The position numbers and the translations under genes were made by a program. DNA of 64,000 bases, from positions 1 through 64,000 of the forward strand of contig CAMUZR010000001.1 in assembly GCA_947165255.1 (NCBI GenBank), written 5' to 3'. The stretch is from an uncultured Bacteroidales bacterium. GTDB lineage: Bacteria; Bacteroidota; Bacteroidia; Bacteroidales; P3. Position 1 is the stretch's first letter. Each line of letters starts with the position of its first letter. Positions 16,832 through 24,248 of this stretch are shown here, piece by piece. A model generated the notes under the pieces. The model was not told where the DNA came from, made no database searches, and saw only the letters and a list, made by a program, of their open reading frames with translations.

Positions 16832-18334
16832 CTAGTCAATCTTGCGGCCGAAGATGGTGTAGCCGGCACCCACCATAAACGTCTTGCCGTGGCCGATAGA
16901 ATAGCTGGCCGTGACGTACCAGGGGTTGGTCAGCTTGTAGGCCGCCCGCATCAGGAAACCATTACTGTGGAAGTGGTCGGTGCCGCGGTAGCCAATGCCT
17001 AGGATGATGGCGCTGTTATTAGGAAACGAGAATGCCACGGTGGGGGTGAAACCAAAGCCCACCCCGTGGGAGGCATTCAGCTCCACATAGCCGCCCACCG
17101 AAATAAGATCCGTAACGGGGAACGTCATGTCCAGTCCCAGCCCCAGCATCACGCCGCCCTGGTCGTTCAGGTGGGCGGGGTCGACCGACTTGGGGTAACT
17201 CAGTCCGCCGATGCTTCCGTTGGCACCCATGAAAAACTTGCGGGCCACGTCGCCGCACTCCACCGTCCAGCGCACACGTCCGTCGTAGCCGCGGGGTATG
17301 TAGCAGTAGAGGCTCTGCCATTTATTAATCAGGTTGGTGCCAATCTCTTCAAAGGCAGCCTGCAATTTATCGAAATTGGTCAGCGAGTAGAACTTATTGT
17401 CGTTAGCGTTGTGCGACAGTGCGCCCAGCACCCGCTCAAAGTCCGTATTGTTGCGGTCCACGTCGTTGCCGCGTATGGCCAGCACATAGCTCTCTATGGG
17501 GGCGCCGCCAATCTTCTCCTTCATAATGCGCTGGTTCACGTGCTGAAAATAGCGGTGCTCCGTCCCCTCGGCCGCTTTGCCAATCTTGGGGTCGAACGAG
17601 TCGTTGTCGTAGCCGTCGGTGAAGGCGATGACATAGTTGCCGTCGTATTTCTTCTCCTTGCCAATCTTCAGCTTGCCAACATACTGCTTTATATTGTCCA
17701 AGCCCTGATTAATAGCGTAGTAGAAAGCCGTGCGGTTGTTCAGTTTCAGGGTGTCGATAAACTGGAACATCTCGCGTTTGCTCTCTTTAGTCAGGGGGCG
17801 GAGGTCGAAGGTGCGGGTGTTTTTCATCGAGTTGAATCCCACTATGCCGATATGCACATTGCCGTCGGCGGACTTGTCGATAATCACGTCTATAAACTGC
17901 TTAGCAGCGTTTTTCAGCTTCACGAAGTCGGCGTCGCCAATAGAGGAACTGCAGTCCAGCACCAGCATAATGCTCATCACCTTCTGCTGGGTGAAAGCGG
18001 CCTCGGCATTCTCCACCTCGCTGTCCACCTGCCAGCGGCTGCTGTTGTTTTGCCAGCGGTAGAACTTCAGTCCGCAGTTGAACCCTTGCGGGTGGGTGGT
18101 GGCGGCGTGGTCGAACACCAGCTGCACCCCCTTGTCGGTGTCGTGGCCGTAGATGGTGTCGCTGTCGGTGAAAGTAATACCCTGGCTCCGAATGTTATAG
18201 AGTTTCCAGGGCTGTCCGGTTTTCGTGGGGGTGGCCAATTGGCCTTCAATATAGTATTTAGCCTTGTCGGCCTGTGCAAAAACCGAGAACGAAAGCAGCA
18301 GGGTGGCTGCCAGCAGAGTGAGATGTTTTTTCAT
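16832..18334 (-). CDS. VWA domain fused to a C-terminal beta-barrel-like domain
   Basis: A 500-residue exported protein (signal peptide 1-20, cleavage after VFA). The VWA domain spans about 119-340 with a complete MIDAS start D127-x-S129-x-S131 (DCSSS), the later Thr in NNRTAFYYA and Asp in FTDGYD. The last 130 residues alternate hydrophobic and polar residues with repeated G-x-G-[FYV] strands and end in an aromatic-rich strand (AGYTIFGRKID), like a small outer-membrane beta-barrel. The combination suggests a metal-dependent adhesion or protein-binding module anchored at the outer membrane. First gene of a leftward three-gene cluster. Confidence 0.8.
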   Translation of the reverse strand: MKKHLTLLAATLLLSFSVFAQADKAKYYIEGQLATPTKTGQPWKLYNIRSQGITFTDSDTIYGHDTDKGVQLVFDHAATTHPQGFNCGLKFYRWQNNSSRWQVDSEVENAEAAFTQQKVMSIMLVLDCSSSIGDADFVKLKNAAKQFIDVIIDKSADGNVHIGIVGFNSMKNTRTFDLRPLTKESKREMFQFIDTLKLNNRTAFYYAINQGLDNIKQYVGKLKIGKEKKYDGNYVIAFTDGYDNDSFDPKIGKAAEGTEHRYFQHVNQRIMKEKIGGAPIESYVLAIRGNDVDRNNTDFERVLGALSHNANDNKFYSLTNFDKLQAAFEEIGTNLINKWQSLYCYIPRGYDGRVRWTVECGDVARKFFMGANGSIGGLSYPKSVDPAHLNDQGGVMLGLGLDMTFPVTDLISVGGYVELNASHGVGFGFTPTVAFSFPNNSAIILGIGYRGTDHFHSNGFLMRAAYKLTNPWYVTASYSIGHGKTFMVGAGYTIFGRKID

Positions 18335-18425
18335 TTGTGCCTACTATAAAAAATATTACGTACTCAACGTAAACGGGCTTTTTCTATATTTATTGTAGCC
18401 TGGGTGAAATAAATCAAAAAAGAAA

Positions 18426-18449
18426 CTCCCTGCCACTAAAGGCAGGGAG
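18426..18449 (-). terminator. Terminator-like hairpin with no leftward gene in front of it
   Basis: Perfect 9-bp stem CTCCCTGCC / GGCAGGGAG with loop ACTAAA. On the minus strand it is followed by TTTCTTTTTTGATTT, a good T-run, which fits leftward transcription from 18450-18900, where no CDS is seen. Confidence 0.6.
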
Positions 18450-18559
18450 CCAATTCTGGTCATCGTAAGGGCTGTGCGCCCCTAAAGCCATAGAGTGCGC
18501 TCAGTGGCATTATTCTTCGCGCCGTGCCAGTCTGATACTAAGGGCATGTCCTGCTTGTA

Positions 18560-18910
18560 CTGTTTCGATGAGATGTGTATAGGCCATCTCATTTCAAAGT
18601 ATAGGCAACCTCTAATAATTGCCCTATTAGGGCATAAACGTATTTAGCCCAATGACAGCGTCTTGGGTAAATCAACGAAATACAAATAACACCCCGTAAG
18701 GGCAAAGCCTTAAAACCGTATTTTTAGAGCCCACTTACTGATGGCAGGTAATCCGGTCCCCCCACAGGTAAGCTCGGGTCCAGTAGTATTCGCAGTCAAC
18801 GTTAGGATGTTGTGTATTCCCATAGGGGTCGTAATATCCGTTTGCTCAGAGGAACACACAGCCAGCCTCTTCTGGCGCTTCACCCCCTCTCATCCTTCGC
18901 CCTTTGACTT
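18560..18910. repeat. REP-like noncoding repeat, copy 2
   Basis: Shares with positions 143-216 the order: tagcc-aatg hairpin (18645-18655), cttgggta, caaata, and TAAGG/CCTTA hairpin (18697-18712), followed by a similar TTTAG--CCCAC block. An additional perfect hairpin GCCCTA/TAGGGC lies at 18621-18633. Many point differences indicate an old or rapidly diverging element. Confidence 0.5.
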
Positions 18911-18923
18911 ATGTTTTGCTAAG

Positions 18924-18983
18924 ATTTAGTTTGCATTTAGTTTATCGTTTAAAAACAAAATGCAAACAAAATGCAAACTAAAT
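18924..18983. repeat. 15-bp perfect inverted repeat with an internal direct repeat
   Basis: ATTTAGTTTGCATTT (18924-18938) is exactly mirrored by AAATGCAAACTAAAT (18969-18983). Next to the right arm the 11-mer AAAATGCAAAC occurs twice in tandem (from 18957 and 18968). It lies 130 bases before the gene at 19115 and could be a regulator-binding site or an element end. Confidence 0.6.
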
Positions 18984-19114
18984 AAAGGTAAAAAGGCGGA
19001 GAAACAGACAGGGAAGAGGGGGCTGAGGGTGGCTCCGGCGTGAGGCAGTATTGGGGAGAAGGGATGCAAAAAGTAGGCTGCCGAATACTAAACGAGGCGA
19101 GGAGCCGTTAAAGA

Positions 19115-19984
19115 ATGAAAAACACTATGGATAGCGCAAACGAGCCACAGGAAGAACTACTGAGCCCCGAGATAGTGGAGGCAATGGGCATCAGCCAGCC
19201 GGCCTTTGAGGAGGTGATGGGCATCATTGGCCGCATGCCCACGGTGCAGGAACTGAGCACCCTGCTGGCCATGTGGGAGGCCAACGGCAAGCAGCAGAGC
19301 CTCTATGGATGGCTGAAAGGGCAGCACCATCTGGTGGAGAAACACGAGTATCTGTACGACGGCGACGACATGGCGCATAAGGACATCCGCGAACCCCGCG
19401 TGAAGGACTGCATAGCGCTGGCGCACGAGGTGATGCGGTCGGTGGAGCCCAAATCCAGCGGCGCTCCCCCTTTTGCGCGCAGCGAGTTGCTGTACATGGT
19501 GGGCAACATCAGCACCGAGTTCCTCAACTCGGAGTATGCCCGCCGATGCCTGCACTTGGTGGACAACCCCGTGAAAATGACCACGGTGGATGAGGACGTG
19601 GAGTACCTGGAGCTGATTTTGGGAAGCCTGTTGGACGGCGGGGTCATCACCACGAAACGCCCGGTGGCCGAGGGAGGTTTGTTCGCCGCTCTGGTTGCGG
19701 GCTGCCGACCGCAAGGTGCCGGTACCGCGGCGAGGGAAAGGAAGAAGGGTGAGGTTGGGTTCGATGTGCTCACCTGCCGCGAAATCAGGCTGGACTCGTT
19801 CCTCTTTGGCGAGGAGGCTGGAAGGTTTGTGGTTTCGTTGCAAGAGCAGCACGACGATTTCTTTCTGCTGAAAATGGAAGAGGCACGAATCAATTGCTGT
19901 TTCTTGGGCCATGTGACCAAGGGGCGGGTGCTGGTGGACGATATGGATTTTGGCGACAGCGCTTCGTATTTGGCTGATAATTAG
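19115..19984 (+). CDS. PurL/AIR-synthase-related protein
   Basis: A 289-residue soluble protein. The second half has the layout of an AIRS_C-type domain (NISTEFLNSEYAR, then GGLFAALVAGC at about 187, and GHVTKGRVLVDD near the end, where purine enzymes have a Gly-x-Val strand). The N-terminal half (PTVQELSTLLAMWEANGKQ) matches no domain I can name. It is too short to be an active FGAM or AIR synthetase and lacks the ATP-binding N-terminal half, so a purine-synthesis role is doubtful. Assignment rests on weak similarity seen by eye. No promoter element was found, but an inverted repeat lies upstream. Confidence 0.5.
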   Translation: MKNTMDSANEPQEELLSPEIVEAMGISQPAFEEVMGIIGRMPTVQELSTLLAMWEANGKQQSLYGWLKGQHHLVEKHEYLYDGDDMAHKDIREPRVKDCIALAHEVMRSVEPKSSGAPPFARSELLYMVGNISTEFLNSEYARRCLHLVDNPVKMTTVDEDVEYLELILGSLLDGGVITTKRPVAEGGLFAALVAGCRPQGAGTAARERKKGEVGFDVLTCREIRLDSFLFGEEAGRFVVSLQEQHDDFFLLKMEEARINCCFLGHVTKGRVLVDDMDFGDSASYLADN

Positions 19985-20047
19985 CCTGCAAGTTGGCCCT
20001 AGGGACGGCGTAGGAAAGAAAAATTCTGCCAAATGGCAAAAATTGTG

Positions 20048-20055
20048 TAACTTTG
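20048..20055 (+). promoter_or_regulatory. -7 promoter element for the TPR gene
   Basis: TAACTTTG, 27 bases upstream of the ATG at 20083. Confidence 0.65.
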
Positions 20056-20082
20056 CATTTTTGATTATTAATACTTGTCACA

Positions 20083-20637
20083 ATGAATTTTGACATTATC
20101 GACAACCTGAAACTGGACAACGAGGGCATGGCCCAGGCCATTGCCCAAGAGATTGAACATATCCTGGCCCAGGGAGGAGCCGACTCGTCGCGCCTGGCAC
20201 AGGAGGTGGCGCAGTCCCCCGACGACGCGTCTACGTGGTTCGACCTGGGGGTGGCCTTGACGGCCGATGCCGAAATGCTGGACTACCTGATGGTGCAGAA
20301 ATACCGGATGGAACACCCCGGCACAGAAATTGATGGGGACACCCCGTATGCCGACCCAGAGGCCAAGGCACGGGTGTACGAGAAGGCACAGCGGTGTTTT
20401 GCCAAGGTGCTGGAGCTGGAGCCGGAGTACTACGGAGTGCAGTACCAGCAGGGCCTCCTCTACGCCAACCTGCGCAATTACGCCCAGGCCGAGAAGTGCT
20501 TCCTGCAGGCGCTACAGGACGACCCGGAGGATTTCTCGTCGGCACACGCCCTAGCCATGGTCTATCAGGACATGGGGGACGAGGAGCGCTGCAACCACTA
20601 TTTGGACCTGGCCGAACGCCTCTCGGCCGAAGGATGA
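20083..20637 (+). CDS. Tetratricopeptide-repeat protein
   Basis: A 184-residue cytoplasmic protein with TPR units at about 48-75, 98-130 (KAQRCFAKVLELEPEYYGVQYQQGLLY) and 131-182 (NYAQAEKCFLQALQDDPEDFSSAHALAMVYQDMGDEE), each showing the W/L-G-A-P spacing. The N-terminal 45 residues are acidic and helical. It probably acts as a protein-protein adaptor. It lies 33 bases upstream of the Bax-inhibitor-1 gene and shares its promoter. Confidence 0.85.
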   Translation: MNFDIIDNLKLDNEGMAQAIAQEIEHILAQGGADSSRLAQEVAQSPDDASTWFDLGVALTADAEMLDYLMVQKYRMEHPGTEIDGDTPYADPEAKARVYEKAQRCFAKVLELEPEYYGVQYQQGLLYANLRNYAQAEKCFLQALQDDPEDFSSAHALAMVYQDMGDEERCNHYLDLAERLSAEG

Positions 20638-20670
20638 CAGACGGAATGTAGAATTTAAAAGAGATTATAT

Positions 20671-21369
20671 ATGTCACAGACAAACGCACTTACCGCTTTC
20701 CAGACCCGCAAGCAGGACCGCATTGAGTCGGGCTATGCCGATCAGATTAGCAGCCGCACCTACAACGCTATCATGTGCGGAACCCTCCTGTGGGGTTTTC
20801 TGGCCAATGTATTAATGGTGGCCTTCCTGGCCGCCCCCGTGATGAACCTGGCCATGCGGGTGGGCCCCTTGTGGCTCTTTGTGGGCTATATTGTGTTGGC
20901 CTTGGTCGGCATTATGATGTCGGCCCGGTCGAGCAGTCCGGTGGTCAGTTTCATCGGTTTCAACCTGCTGGTGCTGCCGATGGGAGTGATGCTGTGCCTT
21001 TTGGTGCCGGGGCTGCCAGTGGCAGTGGTTACCAAGGCACTGCTGCTCACAGGCATAGTTACCGCCACTATGGTACTGCTGGGCATCGTGCAGCCGAACC
21101 TCTTCCTCAGCATGGGGCGTACACTTTTCATTGCTTTCATTGCCGCCTTCATAGCCGAGTTGGTGGCCACCTTCCTGTTCCATTACAACGGCACGGCCTT
21201 CGACTGGATTTTTGTCATTCTGTTTTCGGGCTATATCGGCTACGATGTGGCCAAAGCGCAGATTTATCCTAAGACGGTTGACTTTGCCATCGACTGCGCC
21301 CTGGATATCTACATCGACATCATTGGCCTCTTCATCCGCCTGCTGTCGCTCCTCAGCCGCGAGAACTAG
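20671..21369 (+). CDS. Bax inhibitor-1/YccA-family membrane protein
   Basis: A 232-residue inner-membrane protein with seven hydrophobic segments in the BI-1/YccA/YbhL order. The C-terminal signature AIDCALDIYIDIIGLFIRLL corresponds to the family's A-x-x-L-Y-x-D-x-x-x-x-F helix, and GYIGYDVAKA precedes it with the conserved Asp. In other bacteria such proteins act as pH-dependent calcium leak channels or FtsH modulators. Specific role here unknown. Confidence 0.9.
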   Translation: MSQTNALTAFQTRKQDRIESGYADQISSRTYNAIMCGTLLWGFLANVLMVAFLAAPVMNLAMRVGPLWLFVGYIVLALVGIMMSARSSSPVVSFIGFNLLVLPMGVMLCLLVPGLPVAVVTKALLLTGIVTATMVLLGIVQPNLFLSMGRTLFIAFIAAFIAELVATFLFHYNGTAFDWIFVILFSGYIGYDVAKAQIYPKTVDFAIDCALDIYIDIIGLFIRLLSLLSREN

Positions 21370-21496
21370 TCAGGCGCTGGTGCGCACCGTCTAATGTGCA
21401 GGGGCAGTGGGGCTCCGGCAGGGCAGGGTATGGACGGCATGGGGCATTTTTTAACAACTTGTAAAATAATTTTTTTCACAAATCAAAAAAAAAGGT

Positions 21497-21504
21497 TATA
21501 TTTG
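21497..21504 (+). promoter_or_regulatory. -7 promoter element for methylmalonyl-CoA mutase
   Basis: TATATTTG behind an A-rich stretch, 42 bases before the ATG at 21547. Confidence 0.7.
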
Positions 21505-21546
21505 CAACTTTAAGGAATGCGTAAATAATAATATAAACTATTGATA

Positions 21547-23721
21547 ATGAGACCAGATTTTTCAAAAGTTAATTTCCGTGAGGCAAAGGAAAACCAAGAG
21601 TCCTTTGAACAATGGGAGAAAGAAAACAATATTCAGAAGACGTGGAAGACTCCTGAACAGATTGATGTAAAGCCCGTATACGGAAAAAAAGACCTTGAGG
21701 GGATGGAGCACCTCAACTATGCCGCTGGCATAGCTCCTTTCTTGCGCGGGCCGTACAGCACCATGTATGTGATGCGCCCATGGACCATCCGTCAGTATGC
21801 GGGTTTCTCCACGGCTGAGGAATCGAATGCTTTCTACCGCCGCAATATTGCTGCCGGACAGAAGGGTCTGTCGGTTGCGTTCGACCTGGCTACCCACCGC
21901 GGATACGATAGCGACCACGAGCGCGTGGTTGGCGACGTGGGTAAGGCCGGTGTGGCCGTCGACAGTATTCTCGATATGGAGATTCTGTTTGACCAGATCG
22001 ACCTGGGCAAGATGTCGGTTTCGATGACTATGAACGGCGCAGTGCTGCCGGTGCTCTCTTTCTATATTGTGGCTGCCGAGGAGCAGGGCGTGAAGCAGGA
22101 GCAGTTGCAGGGCACTATTCAGAACGACATTCTGAAGGAGTTTATGGTGCGTAACACCTATATCTATCCTCCGCTGCCCTCGATGAAGATTATTGCCGAC
22201 ATTTTCGAGTACACCTCGAAGCACATGCCTAAGTTCAACAGCATTTCTATCTCTGGCTACCATATGCAGGAGGCAGGCGCTACCGCCGACATTGAGCTTG
22301 CCTATACTTTGGCCGACGGTTTGGAGTATCTCCGTGCCGGTGTCAATGCCGGTATGAGCATTGACGACTTTGCCCCCCGTCTGAGTTTCTTCTGGGGTGT
22401 GGGTATGAACCACTTTATGGAGATTGCCAAGATGCGCGCCGCCCGTATGCTGTGGGCTAAGATTGTCAACCAGTTCAACCCGAAGAATCCCAAATCGCTG
22501 GCACTGCGTACCCACAGCCAGACCTCCGGCTGGTCGCTCACCGAGCAGGATCCTTATAACAACGTGGCCCGCACTTGCATCGAGGCCATGGGTGCTGCCC
22601 TGGGCCATACCCAGAGCCTGCACACAAACGCACTGGACGAAGCCATTGCACTGCCCACCGACTTCAGTGCTCGTATTGCTCGTAACACCCAGATCTATCT
22701 TCAGGAAGAAACCAACATTTGCCGTGTGGTTGACCCCTGGGCTGGTAGCTACTATGTGGAGACCCTTACCCACGAGATAGCCCACCGCGCCTGGGCTCAT
22801 ATTCAGGAGGTGGAGAAGCTTGGCGGTATGGCCAAGGCTATCGAAAGCGGTGTGCCTAAGATGCGTATTGAGGAGGCTTCAGCCCGCAAGCAGAGCCGCA
22901 TAGACTCCAATATCGACACCATCCTCGGCGTGAATAAGTACCGCCTCGACCACGAGGATCCTATTGAGACCCTCGAGATTGACAACACGGCTGTCCGTCA
23001 AGCCCAGCTGGACCGTTTGGCCAAGCTGCGCGCCAACCGCGACCCCGAGGCCGTGCAGAAGGCTCTCGACGCACTCACCGAATGCGCCAAGACGGGCCAG
23101 GGCAACCTGCTCGAACTCTCTATCGACGCAGCCCGCAAGCGCGCCTCGTTGGGCGAAATCAGTTATGCCCTTGAGAAAGTTTATGGTCGTTACAAAGCTA
23201 AAATAAATCTTATCAGCAACGTGTATAGTGCTCAGACGAAAGATACCGACGAATTCCAGCAGGTGAAGGCTATGACCGACTACTTTGCCAAGGTGGAAGG
23301 CCGCCGTCCCCGTGTTATGGTGGCCAAGATGGGACAGGACGGTCACGACCGCGGAGCCAAGGTGGTGGCCACCGGCTATGCCGACCTCGGCTATGACGTG
23401 GATATGGGCCCGCTGTTCCAGACGCCGGCAGAGGCTGCCAAGCAGGCAGTGGAGAACGATGTCCACATTTTGGGCGTCAGTTCGCTGGCCGCAGGACATA
23501 AGACCCTCGTGCCACAGGTGATTGAGGAACTCAAGAAACTCGGCCGCGAGGACATCATCGTCACTGTTGGCGGTGTCATTCCTCCGCAGGACTACGATTT
23601 CCTGTTCAAGTCGGGCGCAGCCGCTATCTTCGGTCCTGGCACCGTGGTCAGCACCAGTGCCCGCAAGATGATGGAACTGCTCTTTGCGTCGAAAGGAATA
23701 GACTATCCCCCAGCAAAATAA
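21547..23721 (+). CDS. mutB: Methylmalonyl-CoA mutase, catalytic subunit
   Basis: A 724-residue cobalamin-dependent mutase interconverting methylmalonyl-CoA and succinyl-CoA in the propionate/succinate pathway. The TIM-barrel part carries [11 protein letters not shown] and the substrate-binding TYIYPP segment; the C-terminal B12 domain has [20 protein letters not shown] with the cobalt-binding His, and [13 protein letters not shown] at 21547 is chosen over an upstream TTG. The gene stands alone with its own promoter and terminator. In Bacteroides-type genomes the small subunit mutA usually precedes mutB; it is not in this window. Confidence 0.97.
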   Translation: MRPDFSKVNFREAKENQESFEQWEKENNIQKTWKTPEQIDVKPVYGKKDLEGMEHLNYAAGIAPFLRGPYSTMYVMRPWTIRQYAGFSTAEESNAFYRRNIAAGQKGLSVAFDLATHRGYDSDHERVVGDVGKAGVAVDSILDMEILFDQIDLGKMSVSMTMNGAVLPVLSFYIVAAEEQGVKQEQLQGTIQNDILKEFMVRNTYIYPPLPSMKIIADIFEYTSKHMPKFNSISISGYHMQEAGATADIELAYTLADGLEYLRAGVNAGMSIDDFAPRLSFFWGVGMNHFMEIAKMRAARMLWAKIVNQFNPKNPKSLALRTHSQTSGWSLTEQDPYNNVARTCIEAMGAALGHTQSLHTNALDEAIALPTDFSARIARNTQIYLQEETNICRVVDPWAGSYYVETLTHEIAHRAWAHIQEVEKLGGMAKAIESGVPKMRIEEASARKQSRIDSNIDTILGVNKYRLDHEDPIETLEIDNTAVRQAQLDRLAKLRANRDPEAVQKALDALTECAKTGQGNLLELSIDAARKRASLGEISYALEKVYGRYKAKINLISNVYSAQTKDTDEFQQVKAMTDYFAKVEGRRPRVMVAKMGQDGHDRGAKVVATGYADLGYDVDMGPLFQTPAEAAKQAVENDVHILGVSSLAAGHKTLVPQVIEELKKLGREDIIVTVGGVIPPQDYDFLFKSGAAAIFGPGTVVSTSARKMMELLFASKGIDYPPAK

Positions 23722-23746
23722 TAGTTTGACTTTTTTCATAAGAATG

Positions 23747-23779
23747 AATCCACTGTCGTGAGGCAGTGGATTTTTTTTG
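23747..23779 (+). terminator. Terminator behind methylmalonyl-CoA mutase
   Basis: AATCCACTG / CAGTGGATT stem (23747-23755 with 23764-23772), followed by T residues. Confidence 0.9.
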
Positions 23780-23917
23780 CCCATTGAGTGGCTGAAAATT
23801 CTTATGAACACCCCGCCATGCCCCTAATGATTTCCGTTATAAACACCTACGGGACGATTGTTCATAACTTGCCCTCCTTGTTAACAAATATGTTTTATAC
23901 CGAGTCGGTTTTATTTG

Positions 23918-23925
23918 TATTTTTG
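23918..23925 (+). promoter_or_regulatory. -7 promoter element for the riboswitch-nrdDG transcript
   Basis: TATTTTTG ends 4 bases before the riboswitch P1 strand begins, so the transcript starts at about the riboswitch itself. Confidence 0.65.
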
Positions 23926-23929
23926 CATG

Positions 23930-24106
23930 CGAAAGGTGTTCGAGACGAGAGCCTCGAATGAAAAGAGAATCAGGTGGAAAACCTGGACTATACCCGTAGC
24001 TGTGAGGTTCTAAAAAGCCGGGGCTAAAAGAAAGCCACTGTCCTGATTGAGGATGGGAAGGCGCCCTTAGGAAAAGGAGCCAAGTCAGAAGACCTGCCTT
24101 TCGAAC
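23930..24106 (+). promoter_or_regulatory. Cobalamin (B12) riboswitch
   Basis: Contains the characteristic conserved elements in order: AGCCACTG, then GGGAAGGC, then AAGTCAGAAGACCTGCC (the B12 box at about 24081-24097), with flanking P1 pairing (CGAAAGG 23930-23936 with CCTTTCG 24097-24103). Upstream, the AATCAGGTGG...CCTGGACTATACCCGTAGCTGTGAGG part also fits the cobalamin aptamer core. It lies about 140 bases before nrdD, so adenosylcobalamin is expected to lower nrdDG expression. Confidence 0.93.
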
Positions 24107-24248
24107 TTGTCGCGAGATGCTTTCGGGATTAAGAGCTGACTGCGAATGCGTTGGGCTGTGTAGTGCGCCCTCCGCTTCCAGCGCCCATGTTCCCCAGTCC
24201 CACAGGTATCACCGACACAAAAAGTGTAGTGTAATAATAAATGGAACC

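Larger units (their letters stand above)
18335..19114. other. 780-base noncoding region with repeats and hairpins
   Basis: No supported gene. It holds a leftward-oriented terminator-like hairpin (18426-18449), a second copy of the REP-like repeat (about 18560-18910), and an inverted repeat built on ATTTAGTTTGCATTT (18924-18983). A 62-codon frame at 18741-18929 lacks any recognisable protein character. Confidence 0.6.

Noticed and set aside
17066..18349. Long plus-strand open frame opposite the VWA gene (427 codons)
   Set aside because: It is antisense to a gene with clear VWA residues and signal peptide, has abnormal Val/His-rich composition and no family match.
18741..18929. 62-codon frame inside the repeat region
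   Set aside because: No start signal, no protein-like composition, and it lies in a noncoding repeat.
24117..24248. In-frame extension of nrdD to an earlier ATG
   Set aside because: It would translate the region next to the riboswitch and has no NrdD similarity; the ATP-cone starts exactly at 24249.
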